Below, in pieces: positions 44,972 through 55,940 of a stretch of 58,071 bases of DNA. A program made the position numbers and the translations under genes. The stretch comes from Desulfobacterales bacterium (GTDB taxonomy: Bacteria > Desulfobacterota > Desulfobacteria > Desulfobacterales > JAFDDL01). The notes below the pieces were generated by a model. That model did not search any database. It saw only the letters and a list, made by a program, of their open reading frames with translations, and was not told the origin of the DNA. The stretch lies in contig JAVEYW010000023.1 in NCBI GenBank assembly GCA_034003325.1, positions 1 to 58,071 on the forward strand, given 5' to 3'. Numbering within the stretch: position 1 is the stretch's first letter; each line of letters begins with the position of its first letter.

Positions 44972-45805
44972 TTAATTGAACGTATCCAGTTTATCCTTGG
45001 CGATTTTTGCTTCGTTGGATGTCGGATATTTCTTGATTATTTCCTTTAGGATAAGGCGAGCATTGGCTTTTTCGTTCAGATTGAAAAACGATAACCCCTG
45101 TTTTAACAGTGCCGATGGGATTTTGTTGCCGTCCGGGTAAGTCTCGATGACCTTCTGGTATTCCATAATTGCTTTTTCATACCATTTTTCGCGGTAATAA
45201 GACTCACCGATCCAGAACTGCGCGTTATCCGCATTGGCGGAGTTGGGAAAGCGTTTTAAGAAGTCAGCAAAACTTGCCCGTGAGGCTTCAAATTCGCCCC
45301 TATCCAAGGCTTGCTTGGATGTATTATAGAGTTCTGTTTCAGATAAATCCTTTTTTGCCGATTCTGGAGGGGCAGTTTTTTCCGGGATAGCCACAACAGG
45401 TGGCTTTTTGCCAGCCACCGGGGATTCAAGATCCATATACTGCTCAAGCTGCAGGATTCGATCTTCTAACTGGCTCACACGGCTATCTTCTGCCTGAGGG
45501 CCTGCTGAAACGTTTGGACGTCCTTTTTGAATAGAATGTTCTACCTCTTCAACTTTCCCTTTAACGATTTGAATTTCTCTGCGCAACTCCTCTACCGTTG
45601 CATTGAGCTCGGCATAGTTGTCATCCAGTTTTGTTTGCTGGAGAGAGTTGCGGTTGGCTTCTGATTCTTTAAGCGCGGCAACAAGGGCCGCGTTGTTCAT
45701 TTCCAACGTTGTAACCCGTTGGTGAAGGTTGGAAACTCGATTTGGCGAAACACACCCAAGAACTCCGGCAATGAAAAAAAAACATATCCCATACTTGAAT
45801 TTCAT
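44972..45805 (-). CDS. cpoB: Tol-Pal associated CpoB/YbgF-like lipoprotein
   Basis: A 277-residue protein. N-terminal signal with lipobox (FIAGVLGC), then a coiled-coil (residues about 25-120: RVTTLEMNNAALVAALKESEAN, LNATVEELRREIQIVKGKVEEVE) and C-terminal TPRs (NSANADNAQFWIGESYYREKW, GNKIPSALLKQGLSFF, NEAKIAKDKLDTF). CpoB coordinates cell-wall synthesis and the Tol machine during division in E. coli. The lipobox is a change from the soluble E. coli form. It is last in the tol set, separated from pal by 189 bp with a hairpin. Confidence 0.9.
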   Translation of the reverse strand: MKFKYGICFFFIAGVLGCVSPNRVSNLHQRVTTLEMNNAALVAALKESEANRNSLQQTKLDDNYAELNATVEELRREIQIVKGKVEEVEHSIQKGRPNVSAGPQAEDSRVSQLEDRILQLEQYMDLESPVAGKKPPVVAIPEKTAPPESAKKDLSETELYNTSKQALDRGEFEASRASFADFLKRFPNSANADNAQFWIGESYYREKWYEKAIMEYQKVIETYPDGNKIPSALLKQGLSFFNLNEKANARLILKEIIKKYPTSNEAKIAKDKLDTFN

Positions 45806-45934
45806 GGCAAATATTACCTGTAGCCGTGTTAGCGTATCATCGAGAAAAGACTTTTACCCGGCACTTTGTTCCCCTTGGTCGAGGCGGAAATCTTTGCGAT
45901 ATATCGCACATCCGGGCTGTGATCAGCCGGAAAG

Positions 45935-45968
45935 CCGGGCTGCCGGTTTATGAATCGCCGGCAGCCGG
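45935..45968. terminator. Hairpin between pal and cpoB
   Basis: CCGGGCTGCCGG (45935-45946) pairs with CCGGCAGCCGG (45958-45968), with one bulged G and an 11-nt loop. It lies in the 189-bp gap downstream of pal on the minus strand. No T-tract is present on that strand, so partial termination or processing is more likely than full termination. The rest of the gap shows no gene. Confidence 0.45.
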
Positions 45969-45994
45969 TTTTCCGATTGTTTTTAACTTACTTA

Positions 45995-46552
45995 TTATGG
46001 CAGCACAAAATGGGCGCGCCGGTTTTTTGCCCAGGCGGCTTCATTATGATCCGGATCAACGGGACGTTCTTCACCATAACTGATGGCGGACATTCGGGAG
46101 TCTGCAATTCCCATATTTACCAAAAAGCTCTTGGCACTATTGGCCCGACGATCGCCCAATGCCAAGTTGTAGGCATTGGTGCCGCGTTCATCGCAGTGGC
46201 CTTCAATGGTCGTTGAGGCGTCCGGATTTGCGGCAAGCCACTGAGCCTTTTCTTTCAAAATGGCTTGAGCGTCCATGGACAGCGCAGCGCTGTCAAACGC
46301 GAAATAAACATCTTCGTTCTCAAATTTCTGTCGGGCTTCCATTTTGGCTTGTTCCGCATTCCGAAGGGCTTCTTCGCGCATACGGGCTTCTTCAGCCAAC
46401 CGTCTTTGCCGTTCCAATTCCGCCTCATCGACGGCTGAGCTGGTAGTCATTCCCGTGTCCTGTTTCACGGCTTTTTTGCTGCATGCGACCGTTGTCAACA
46501 ATCCCGGAATAATCAACAGCAACAACAAACATCTCCAAATTTTCGTATTCAT
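45995..46552 (-). CDS. pal: Peptidoglycan-associated lipoprotein Pal
   Basis: A 185-residue lipoprotein: signal with lipobox LLTTVAC, a Glu/Arg-rich helical linker (about 45-75: [20 protein letters not shown]), then an OmpA domain ([55 protein letters not shown]) with the usual Asp and Arg that bind diaminopimelate. It fixes the outer membrane to peptidoglycan and binds TolB. Part of the tol operon. Confidence 0.96.
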   Translation of the reverse strand: MNTKIWRCLLLLLIIPGLLTTVACSKKAVKQDTGMTTSSAVDEAELERQRRLAEEARMREEALRNAEQAKMEARQKFENEDVYFAFDSAALSMDAQAILKEKAQWLAANPDASTTIEGHCDERGTNAYNLALGDRRANSAKSFLVNMGIADSRMSAISYGEERPVDPDHNEAAWAKNRRAHFVLP

Positions 46553-46716
46553 CCTGTCCTCCTGATAATTAATTGAATTTAAAGTAACCGCGTTTAAAAT
46601 AATGCAGATTCCAAAAACAAACTACTATGTGAGCCTGATCTATCTTTTTCTTTTTCTTCGGCAAAAGTTTATCCAAAAACTTTTGCACACTTTTTCCTCC
46701 TTTTCCCATATCGGGG

Positions 46717-48042
46717 TTAGTTGGGTGCTATGTTGGGTGACCAGCTTGGATTCGTTTGTTCTCCAGGCAGGGCTAATAAACGACGTTGATCCGTACCGAA
46801 AGCGGTCATAATAAAAATTCTGGATGGCCCCTCGCGTGTGGAACTAAAGGCAATAAGGCTGCCATCCGGGGCCCACGAAGGGGATTCATTATCTCCCGCA
46901 TCATTTGTTAATTGATACAGCCCGGCGCCGTCAACGCCTATCACGCGGATGTTAAAATTTCCATTATCCTTGGATTCATAAGCGATCTTATCCCCCTTCG
47001 GTGACCAGCTCGGAGAGGTGTTGTATTTGCCTTCAAAGGTCAGGCGGCGCGCCTCACCGGAATCAATATTCTTGATGTATATCTGAGGCGAGCCGGCCCT
47101 GTCTGAAACAAAGGCCATCTGCTTGCCGTCCGGCGACCAGCTCGGCGATACGTCTATACCCCAGTTACTCGTTAGATTTTTAATAATTTCTCCGCTGCCG
47201 GTCAATAGATAAATTTCCTGATCGCCGGAAAACGAAAGGGTCGCTGCCAGCGCAAATTGGTTCGGAACCCAGGCGGGGGTGATGTTAATCCCTTTTTTTG
47301 AGACCACCGTGCCTCGTTTTTCGTTCAAATGACGGATAAAAAGATCCGGATTTCCTTTCTCGTAGGAAGTGTAGGCAAGCCATTGCCCGTCCCAGGACCA
47401 GGCCGGAGACAAGGTGATGGACCTTGATCGGGTCAATTGCATGGGATCATACCCGTCGAAATCACAAGTATAAATTTCCTTGGTTTTTGTACCGGTTGAG
47501 ACGAAGGCGATTTTGCTTGAAAATATGCCGCGGTTACCGGTCAGCTCGAATATGACCTCACTGCAAAACCGGCGAATAATTTTTCGTTGGTCTGTTATAT
47601 ACCCGGTGTACCTTTTCCCGACCACCAACCGTCCTTTGAAGGTGTCGTACAAGCGAAGCTCCATTTCCAGGAGCGTGCCGGAGACGGAAACACCCGCTGT
47701 GACCAGCAGTTCGGCACCGATGGTGGTCCAATTGGTAAGCTTGAGGGTTGGCGGTACAAGACCGGTTTTCCGGGGATCTTCGAGAAACGCCCCCCGGTCG
47801 AGCAGTTTAAAATAGCCTGTGAAATCAAGCGTACTCGCCAGCAGGTCAGCCCCCTCCACGGCAATTTTATCTTCCGAATAGTTGGGGGTAAGGCTTTTGA
47901 AAATGGGTACGGCCAGTGGTATTTTCCGTAAAGACGGGCTGGTAATATCAATATACTCAAATGCCGCTCGGCAATATCCCGGTACGAGACAGGTAATGGT
48001 AAGCGCTATCAGCAGGGCGGCGGCCCTGAATGAAAATCTCAT
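46717..48042 (-). CDS. tolB: Tol-Pal system beta-propeller protein TolB
   Basis: A 441-residue periplasmic protein with a signal peptide (AAALLIALTITCLVPGYCRAA), an N-terminal domain with SLTPNYSEDKIAVEGADLLASTL, and a propeller with repeated Asp-box type blades (DPMQLTRSRSITLSPAWSWDGQWLAYTS; PSWSPDGKQMAFVSDRAG; PSWSPKGDKIAYES; PSWAPDGSLIAFSSTREG). TolB links TolA and Pal. Length normal. Confidence 0.96.
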   Translation of the reverse strand: MRFSFRAAALLIALTITCLVPGYCRAAFEYIDITSPSLRKIPLAVPIFKSLTPNYSEDKIAVEGADLLASTLDFTGYFKLLDRGAFLEDPRKTGLVPPTLKLTNWTTIGAELLVTAGVSVSGTLLEMELRLYDTFKGRLVVGKRYTGYITDQRKIIRRFCSEVIFELTGNRGIFSSKIAFVSTGTKTKEIYTCDFDGYDPMQLTRSRSITLSPAWSWDGQWLAYTSYEKGNPDLFIRHLNEKRGTVVSKKGINITPAWVPNQFALAATLSFSGDQEIYLLTGSGEIIKNLTSNWGIDVSPSWSPDGKQMAFVSDRAGSPQIYIKNIDSGEARRLTFEGKYNTSPSWSPKGDKIAYESKDNGNFNIRVIGVDGAGLYQLTNDAGDNESPSWAPDGSLIAFSSTREGPSRIFIMTAFGTDQRRLLALPGEQTNPSWSPNIAPN

Positions 48043-48097
48043 GCTGCGTTCCTTAATTCAACATTCAAAATATTTTTGGTTAGCTTTATAACCCGGC

Positions 48098-49084
48098 TTA
48101 CTTTATTCCCGTCGGCGTAAACCGAAGCCCCTGTTGCAGCATCGATTCCGTTACGCCGGGCGGAAAGGGCGGCAGGGGGTTTGATTTCTGAATCGCCCTG
48201 GCGGCCGATTCGTCAAGATAAGTATTCCCGGATCGTTTCTCAAACCAAAAGTTGGTGATTTCACCCTGCCGGGTGACTTCGATAATCACCCAGGCGGCCA
48301 TATTACTCTGGCCGCCAGAGAGCTGATCTGAATACGCCCAGTTTTTTTGAATATAACGGGCGATCTCGACGCGATAAATATCAAATAAATCCATTTGTCT
48401 TGGTTTGCCCGTACCGCCGAGGCCGCCGCCGACGCCGGTGGCATCCTCTCCAATGGCGCCCTCGGTAGTGCCCCCCCCCCCGCCGGCGGCTTCTTTTTCT
48501 TCGACTGCGGCTGCCATTCGATCAAGCGCTTCCTGTATCGGATTTCGTTCAGTAGTCTCTGCCGGTGCTGCCGGACTGGAGGATTCCCCCGTCTTTTGTT
48601 CAATCCGCTTGATGGCGCTTTCGACGACCTTTTCGGCCTGATATGTTTTTTTCTTAAGAGACACTTTGGGCGTCACCGCTTTGGGTGCAAGGGATATCGC
48701 CTCTTTTACCGGTGCGTTCGGGGGCGGTTCCACCACAACCGGTTTCTTCAGGGGTGGTTTCACAGCAACCTCAGCCTTCACTTTCGGTGGTTTTTTAACT
48801 GAAGGCGGTGTCTCTTTGGGCTTTGGTGCACTTATTTTCTTGGCCGGTTTTCCCGGAATCTTTTTTCCCGGAGGAGCAGCCGATGTATACGATGGAACGG
48901 CCACAAGATTCACGCTTATCGCACCCGCGGGCAGATCTCGACTAACGGGAAACTTCGGAGTGGCGATCAACAGCCCCAACAGAAGAAAATGTCCGATGAC
49001 GGAAACCGCCACCGGCATGAACAATCTGTCGACCTCGGCGGTTGGTTCAGCCGTTCGGTTATATGCAGGCGTTGTAGACTTCAT
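48098..49084 (-). CDS. tolA: TolA/TonB-type energy transducer
   Basis: A 328-residue protein: one N-terminal transmembrane helix (VAVSVIGHFLLLGLLIAT, with the conserved SxxxH), a long Pro/Lys/Val-rich periplasmic linker (about 60-150), a Glu/Gly-rich segment, and a C-terminal TonB/TolA domain (YIQKNWAYSDQL, AWVIIEVTRQGEITNFWFEKRSGNTYLDESA, NPLPPFPPG). Position between tolR and tolB supports TolA. An 11-nt poly-G tract in the coding strand (C-run at 48471-48481) encodes the Gly stretch and could slip. The gap of 171 bp to tolR has no gene. Confidence 0.9.
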   Translation of the reverse strand: MKSTTPAYNRTAEPTAEVDRLFMPVAVSVIGHFLLLGLLIATPKFPVSRDLPAGAISVNLVAVPSYTSAAPPGKKIPGKPAKKISAPKPKETPPSVKKPPKVKAEVAVKPPLKKPVVVEPPPNAPVKEAISLAPKAVTPKVSLKKKTYQAEKVVESAIKRIEQKTGESSSPAAPAETTERNPIQEALDRMAAAVEEKEAAGGGGGTTEGAIGEDATGVGGGLGGTGKPRQMDLFDIYRVEIARYIQKNWAYSDQLSGGQSNMAAWVIIEVTRQGEITNFWFEKRSGNTYLDESAARAIQKSNPLPPFPPGVTESMLQQGLRFTPTGIK

Positions 49085-49255
49085 TTTCGGCCTAATAAGC
49101 CGGGTTCAAAACGTTCTATTTTGCCCAATCTATGAAGCTGGGTTCAAGTTTCAGTCATCGAAGTACGCGACTGTATTCTTCCGGTCGGTTTGGCCGCGAC
49201 AGGAATCCCGCCTTGACCCGGACTCAACTGAAACGTTTTGAAATCGGCTCTAATA

Positions 49256-49684
49256 TTAACTTTTCTTGGGCTTATGATCCTCTTCCGGAGGGAGCGTTAA
49301 CATGCCCAGCTTTTCAACCCCGGCATTTTTTACCTCCGACATGACCCGAATAACGATGCCGTAAGGAATATCCTTGTCCGCCCGAACATATACCTCGCGA
49401 TCCTTCCGATTTTCCAAAATTTTAATAAGCTTTTCCCGTAGAAAGTCAAGGGCGACTTTGGAATCATTGATATAAACGTCCTGCGCGGCATCGATACTAA
49501 TAATTAGAGGTTCTTGCTGCTGAGAGGGAAGTTCCTCGTTGGTGGCCTCGGGAAGATTGACGTTGACTCCCTGCGTCATCATGGGTGCCGTTACCATAAA
49601 AATAATCAATAACACCAACATTACATCCACAAAGGGCGTTATATTAATGTCGGACATCAGCTGATTGTTTGATCCGGTTTGCAT
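49256..49684 (-). CDS. tolR: TolR/ExbD-family proton-channel protein
   Basis: A 142-residue protein with one N-terminal helix (DINITPFVDVMLVLLIIFMVTAP), whose Asp is the proton carrier in the family, followed by a periplasmic domain (INDSKVALDFLREKLIKILENRKDREVYVRADKDIPYG). With TolQ it uses proton flow to energise TolA. Its start overlaps the tolQ stop by one base. Confidence 0.94.
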   Translation of the reverse strand: MQTGSNNQLMSDINITPFVDVMLVLLIIFMVTAPMMTQGVNVNLPEATNEELPSQQQEPLIISIDAAQDVYINDSKVALDFLREKLIKILENRKDREVYVRADKDIPYGIVIRVMSEVKNAGVEKLGMLTLPPEEDHKPKKS

Positions 49685-50424
49685 TATCGGTTGCTCCCCT
49701 TGTCTCTGAGATAATCACGCTCGATAATATTCAAGAAATCAGCTGAAAACGTTTGCATTTCAGATTCAATCACCCGAATTTTTTGCATGAAATAATTAAA
49801 AGCGATAACCGCCGGAATGGCTACGGCCAAGCCCGCTGCAGTCGCCACCAGTGCCTCTGAGATGCCGGGAGCCACAACGGCAAGGCTGGCTGATCCACGC
49901 ATACCAATCCCGTGAAAGGACCCCATGATGCCCCAGACGGTCCCGAAAAGTCCGATAAAGGGCGTGGTGTTGCCGGTAGTGGCCAGAAACGGCACCATCT
50001 GTGTCATCTTAGTGATTTCCGTGACCGTTGAGCGTCGAAGCGCACGCTTGATGTTATCAATCCCCACAAGTTGGGTGGCCAAAGACGCCGTTTCTCCACC
50101 GGTCGGTTCCGCCGGTTTGGCGCCCGCACTGGCTCCGGTGCGGTTCAGTCGTTTAAGCTCCACAAATCCAATACGAAACACGCGGGCGATTGGGCTGACC
50201 TGCAATTCCCTGGCTTTATAATAAGCATCTGAAAAATCGCGGCTTTTCCAGAACACCTCATTAAATAAAGCGGATTCTTTATATGCCTTTCGTATGTAGC
50301 GGTATTTGATGATGATAATGGTCCAGGAAGAAACCGAAAAAAAGAACAGCAGCAAAAGGACGAACTGAACCATTAAGCTGGCATTTTGTATCATATGAAA
50401 CAGATCTAGCTCTTGCAAAACCAT
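49684..50424 (-). CDS. tolQ: TolQ/ExbB-family proton-channel protein
   Basis: A 246-residue protein with a first helix at about 15-37 (NASLMVQFVLLLLFFFSVSSW), a cytosolic loop, and the two closing helices with the MotA/TolQ/ExbB motif (GLFGTVWGIMGSFHGI and GISEALVATAAGLAVAIPAVIAFNYF). It is the first gene of the tolQRAB-pal-cpoB series. A candidate promoter lies upstream on the minus strand. Confidence 0.95.
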   Translation of the reverse strand: MVLQELDLFHMIQNASLMVQFVLLLLFFFSVSSWTIIIIKYRYIRKAYKESALFNEVFWKSRDFSDAYYKARELQVSPIARVFRIGFVELKRLNRTGASAGAKPAEPTGGETASLATQLVGIDNIKRALRRSTVTEITKMTQMVPFLATTGNTTPFIGLFGTVWGIMGSFHGIGMRGSASLAVVAPGISEALVATAAGLAVAIPAVIAFNYFMQKIRVIESEMQTFSADFLNIIERDYLRDKGSNR

Positions 50425-50557
50425 AACCGCTCCAATTTGTTGTCGATTTATTAAAGACTGGCATCAAACCGAAAAGGAAATCAATGCCAGCGCTTTTTAT
50501 TTTTTGATGGCGGGCTTCGTTGGAATGGGCGAATCGCCATATATACAAGCTCGTTAA

Positions 50558-50584
50558 ATTATAAGTAATTTATTTTCGTGTCAA
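50558..50584 (-). promoter_or_regulatory. Candidate promoter of the tol operon
   Basis: On the minus strand, TTGACA (complement of 50579-50584) and TATAAT (complement of 50558-50563) are spaced 15 bp, a little short. They lie about 135 bp before the tolQ start. The remaining 331-bp gap to the HD gene is A/T-rich and holds no gene. Inferred from consensus match only. Confidence 0.45.
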
Positions 50585-50755
50585 GGTGTTTCAGGATTGT
50601 ATATGAAAAATAAAGGAGTTGATTTTCAAGCTGGGAGGGGGTAAACATTTTTCTTTTTATGAAAATTTTATTAAAATCGAATTGTTTCAGTAGGCTGCCC
50701 TTTGCATTGGCATATCCGGGCGGACAAGGGCCTGCGCGTGCCATGGAGAATAAAA

Positions 50756-51304
50756 ATGGTCCAGGCGATTGCAGATTTGTTGTTTGAGGCAAAAATGCTC
50801 AAAGATATTCCGCGCTCAGGGTATCCGTACCTCGGGGTCGGGCGAGAGTCCGTTGCCGCGCATATCTTCATGACGAGTTTTATTGCCCACGTTCTTTCCA
50901 TGCTGGAACCATCGGCCGATGCCCTCAAACTGCTTCAAATGTGTTTGCTGCACGATTTGCCCGAGGCAAGGACCGGAGATTTGAATGCGGTTCAGAAAAA
51001 ATATGTCAGCGCCGATGAAGACAGGGCTGTCGCTGACTTAACGCAAAAACTCCCTTTTGGTGGTGAAATAAGAGCGCTGCTGGAAGAATTTCGCGCTGGG
51101 CGCTCGCTTGAAGCAAAGCTTGCCCATGATGCGGATCAACTCTCCTTTTTACTTGATTTGAAATCACTGAAAGATATCGGTCACGCAACACCGGAAAAAT
51201 GGATCGCCCATGTTCGCGCCCGGGTACAAACCGAAGCCGGTCAACAATTGGTCTGCTGGATTTTGCATACCGAATGGGATCATTGGTGGTTGAAAGATTT
51301 TTAA
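50756..51304 (+). CDS. HD-domain phosphohydrolase (HDDC2/YfbR-like)
   Basis: A 182-residue protein starting at ATG 50756, which has TGGAGA eight bases upstream; an earlier ATG at 50702 gives an unsupported extension. HD features: LKDIPRSGYPYLGVGRESVAAHIFMTSFIAHVL, then CLLHDLPEARTGDL with the HD pair, and AKLAHDADQLSFLLDL with a later Asp. It resembles 5'-deoxynucleotidase-type HD proteins, so nucleotide dephosphorylation is the likely job. The gene stands alone between divergent tol and the sdh unit. Confidence 0.85.
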   Translation: MVQAIADLLFEAKMLKDIPRSGYPYLGVGRESVAAHIFMTSFIAHVLSMLEPSADALKLLQMCLLHDLPEARTGDLNAVQKKYVSADEDRAVADLTQKLPFGGEIRALLEEFRAGRSLEAKLAHDADQLSFLLDLKSLKDIGHATPEKWIAHVRARVQTEAGQQLVCWILHTEWDHWWLKDF

Positions 51305-51409
51305 TGATGAAAAATTGGCCCGGACACCCGATTTTATCGGATGAATCCGGCTGCCCGCGATGCTTGTTTTGGACAAAACTGCGGAATAAGCCGAAGGGCT
51401 GTTTTTTTG

Positions 51410-51467
51410 TTGACAGCCGGGCGAGTTTGCTCAATAAACAGTAACATTGTTACAAAATAAGTTTATT
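51410..51467 (+). promoter_or_regulatory. sdhC promoter with overlapping GTAACATTGTTAC palindrome
   Basis: TTGACA (51410-51415) is followed 17 bp on by AATAAA (51433-51438), a weak -10. GTAACATTGTTAC (51441-51453) is a 13-bp palindrome with one central mismatch placed at the expected start of transcription. An outer repeat AATAAAC (51433-51439)/GTTTATT (51461-51467) encloses it. The palindrome matches one in the leader of the TetR-type gene at 57757. A repressor at this place would block transcription. Remaining 51304-51631 holds no gene. Confidence 0.6.
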
Positions 51468-51577
51468 TTAGTGGCTTAAAGCTATTAACAAATTGAAATT
51501 TTAAAAAATAAAATGATAACAGATTTATAGTTGATTGGGATCGACGGAACCGAAGGTCACTTTTTCCATGGTAGGTG

Positions 51578-51598
51578 ATTGCCCGATATTCGGGCAAT
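51578..51598 (+). promoter_or_regulatory. 21-nt palindrome in the sdhC leader
   Basis: ATTGCCCGA (51578-51586) and TCGGGCAAT (51590-51598) are perfect 9-nt arms around TAT, 32 bp before the sdhC start. It may be a second operator or a stem near the ribosome site. It differs from known Rex- and HcpR-type sites that I recall. Confidence 0.5.
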
Positions 51599-51630
51599 GG
51601 CAGATTACATTAAGACGTTGGAGGTAGAAG

Positions 51631-52272
51631 ATGAATGCGTGGGCAGGTACGTTTACCGCATCGGTGGGAAAAAAGGTAATGATGGCCGTAACCGGATTGA
51701 GTTTTATCGGTTTTCTGGTCATGCATCTGCTGGGGAATCTCACCATGTACGGCGGTGGGGATGCTTTTAACGCGTATGCTGAAAAATTGCATTCCCTGGG
51801 AGTGTTGCTTAAGGTTGCGGAGTGGGGGCTTCTCGCTTTCGCCTTGGTTCATGTGATTACGGGAGGCACATTGGTTTTGGAAAATTTTCGTGCCCGCCCT
51901 GTGCGGTATGCCATGAAAAAGCGTGCGGGAGGACGAACCCTGGGATCGGCCACCATGCCATATACCGGCGTGGCGCTGATTTTGTTCGTGGTGTTTCATC
52001 TTATCAACTTTCATTTTGTGGACAAATCACAAACCACAATTTTTCAGATTGTTTTAAATGCGTTTCAAAGCCCCTGGTACGTGGCAATCTATGTGGCGGC
52101 GATGGTGATTGCGGGTGTGCATGTCAGTCATGGGCTCTGGAGCGCGTTTCAGACGCTCGGGGCCAACCACCCCAAGTACATGCCGTTGATTCGAATCTTA
52201 AGCGTTGTCTTTGCCGTTGTCGTCGGGATCGGCTTTGGCAGTTTACCGATCTATATTTCGTTCGTTTCATAG
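51631..52272 (+). CDS. sdhC: Succinate dehydrogenase/fumarate reductase, type-B cytochrome b subunit
   Basis: A 213-residue membrane anchor of the single-subunit, five-helix, di-heme type: [67 protein letters not shown], and [17 protein letters not shown]. His residues in helices (MHLLGN, VHVITG, HLINFH, SHGLW) suit heme ligation. It moves electrons between menaquinone and the catalytic SdhAB. A GGAGG ribosome site lies eight bases upstream of the ATG. Confidence 0.93.
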   Translation: MNAWAGTFTASVGKKVMMAVTGLSFIGFLVMHLLGNLTMYGGGDAFNAYAEKLHSLGVLLKVAEWGLLAFALVHVITGGTLVLENFRARPVRYAMKKRAGGRTLGSATMPYTGVALILFVVFHLINFHFVDKSQTTIFQIVLNAFQSPWYVAIYVAAMVIAGVHVSHGLWSAFQTLGANHPKYMPLIRILSVVFAVVVGIGFGSLPIYISFVS

Positions 52273-52285
52273 AAAGGAACCATAT

Positions 52286-54195
52286 ATGAAGCTGGATTCA
52301 AAAGTTCCCGGTGGTCCGCTGCCGGATAAATGGGAACGCTACCGGTTTGACCTGAAGCTGGTCAATCCGGCCAATAAACGAAAATATGACATCATTGTGG
52401 TCGGCACCGGCCTTGCCGGCGGCTCTGCTGCGGCCTCTCTCGGAGAGCTCGGCTACAATGTCAAATGTTTCTGTATTCAGGACAGTCCCCGGCGGGCGCA
52501 CAGCATCGCCGCGCAAGGGGGCATCAATGCCGCGAAAAACTATCAGAACGATGGCGACAGTATCTGGCGGTTATTCTACGATACGGTCAAGGGGGGTGAT
52601 TTCAGGGCCAGAGAGGCCAATGTCTATCGCCTCGCCCAGATCAGCAACAACATCATCGATCAGTGCGTGGCCCAGGGCGTGCCCTTTGCGCGGGAATACG
52701 GCGGACTTCTGGCCAACCGGTCCTTTGGCGGCGCTCAGGTTTCCCGTACCTTTTATGCCCGGGGGCAGACGGGCCAGCAATTGCTTTTGGGGGCTTACAG
52801 CGCCTTGTCCCGCCAGGTGGCGACCGGCAAGGTGACGATGTATACGCGCCGGGAGATGCTGGATGTGGTGGTGGTGGACGGCCGTGCCCGTGGAATTATT
52901 ACCCGGAATCTGGTGACCGGAGAGATGGAGCGCCATTCGGCTGACGCGGTGGTATTGTGCACCGGCGGATACGCCAATGTGTTTTTTCTTTCCACCAATG
53001 CCATGGCCTCCAATGTCACGGCGGCTTTCCGGGCCTATCGGCGCGGCGCACTATTTGCCAACCCGTGTTTCACCCAAATTCATCCCACATGCATTCCGGT
53101 GCACGGGACGTATCAGTCGAAACTGACGCTGATGAGCGAATCGCTTCGAAACGACGGCCGGGTATGGGTACCGAAAAAACCCGGCGATACGCGCCGTCCC
53201 CATGAGATTCCCGAATCCGAGCGGGACTACTATCTTGAAAGAAAATATCCGAGTTTTGGCAACCTGGTGCCGCGGGATGTGGCCTCCCGGAATGCCAAGG
53301 TGCAGTGTGATGAAGATAAAGGGGTCGGGGAAACCCGGTTGGCTGTGTATCTGGATTTTGAAGATGCCATTAAGCGTGACGGCCGGGGGGTGATAGAGAA
53401 AAAATACGGCAACCTTTTTCAGATGTATGAAAAAATAACCGCTGAAAATCCCTATGAAACGCCGATGATGATCTATCCGGCGGTGCATTACACCATGGGC
53501 GGGCTGTGGGTGGATTATAATCTCATGAGTACGCTGGATGGGCTTTTTGTTCTCGGGGAAGCCAATTTTTCCGACCATGGGGCCAACCGGCTCGGCGCCA
53601 GTGCGCTCATGCAGGGGCTGGCCGACGGCTATTTTGTCATTCCCTATACGATCGGTGGGTATCTGGCCGGCACTTCCCTGGGAAAGGTATCGGAAAGCCA
53701 CGCGGCGTTTGGAGATGTTGAGGCCCAATGCCGGGCAAAAGTCGATCGGTTGCTGGCGGTCAATGGGCGACGAACCGTGGATGATTTTCATCGGGAGCTG
53801 GGCCGGATTCTGTGGGATTACTGCGGCATGAGCCGAAATAACGCCGGGCTTGAAAAAGCCAGGTCCCTGATTCAGGATTTGCGGGGCGAATTTTGGAATA
53901 ATGTCACGGTGCCCGGGTCCGCCGGCAGCTTTAACCAGAGCCTGGAGCGGGCCGGCCGCGTGGCGGATTTTCTCGAGTTTGCGGAATTAATGGTGATTGA
54001 TGCCAGAGAGCGCCAGGAATCCTGCGGTGGTCATTTCAACGAAGAATTCCAGACCGAGGAGAACGAAGCGCTTCGGGATGACGAAAATTTTTGCCATGTG
54101 GCGGCCTGGGAATATGCCGGTGCGGACAAGGCCCCTGCCTTTCATAAAGAACCGTTGACGTTCGAAAACGTTCACCTTACCCAAAGGAGTTACAA

Positions 54196-54199
<4 letters not shown>
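52286..54199 (+). CDS. sdhA: Succinate dehydrogenase/fumarate reductase flavoprotein
   Basis: A 637-residue flavoprotein. It starts at ATG 52286 with AAAGGAA upstream; a longer frame would start inside sdhC. FAD motif [19 protein letters not shown], covalent FAD His in [15 protein letters not shown], catalytic [11 protein letters not shown], and a C-terminal FAD part ([16 protein letters not shown]). The substrate-binding and proton-relay stretches look intact. In these organisms it may run as fumarate reductase or succinate dehydrogenase. The stop overlaps the sdhB start (GTGA). Confidence 0.95.
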
Positions 54200-55927
<1,728 letters not shown>

Positions 55928-55940
55928 AAGGAAAACACGA

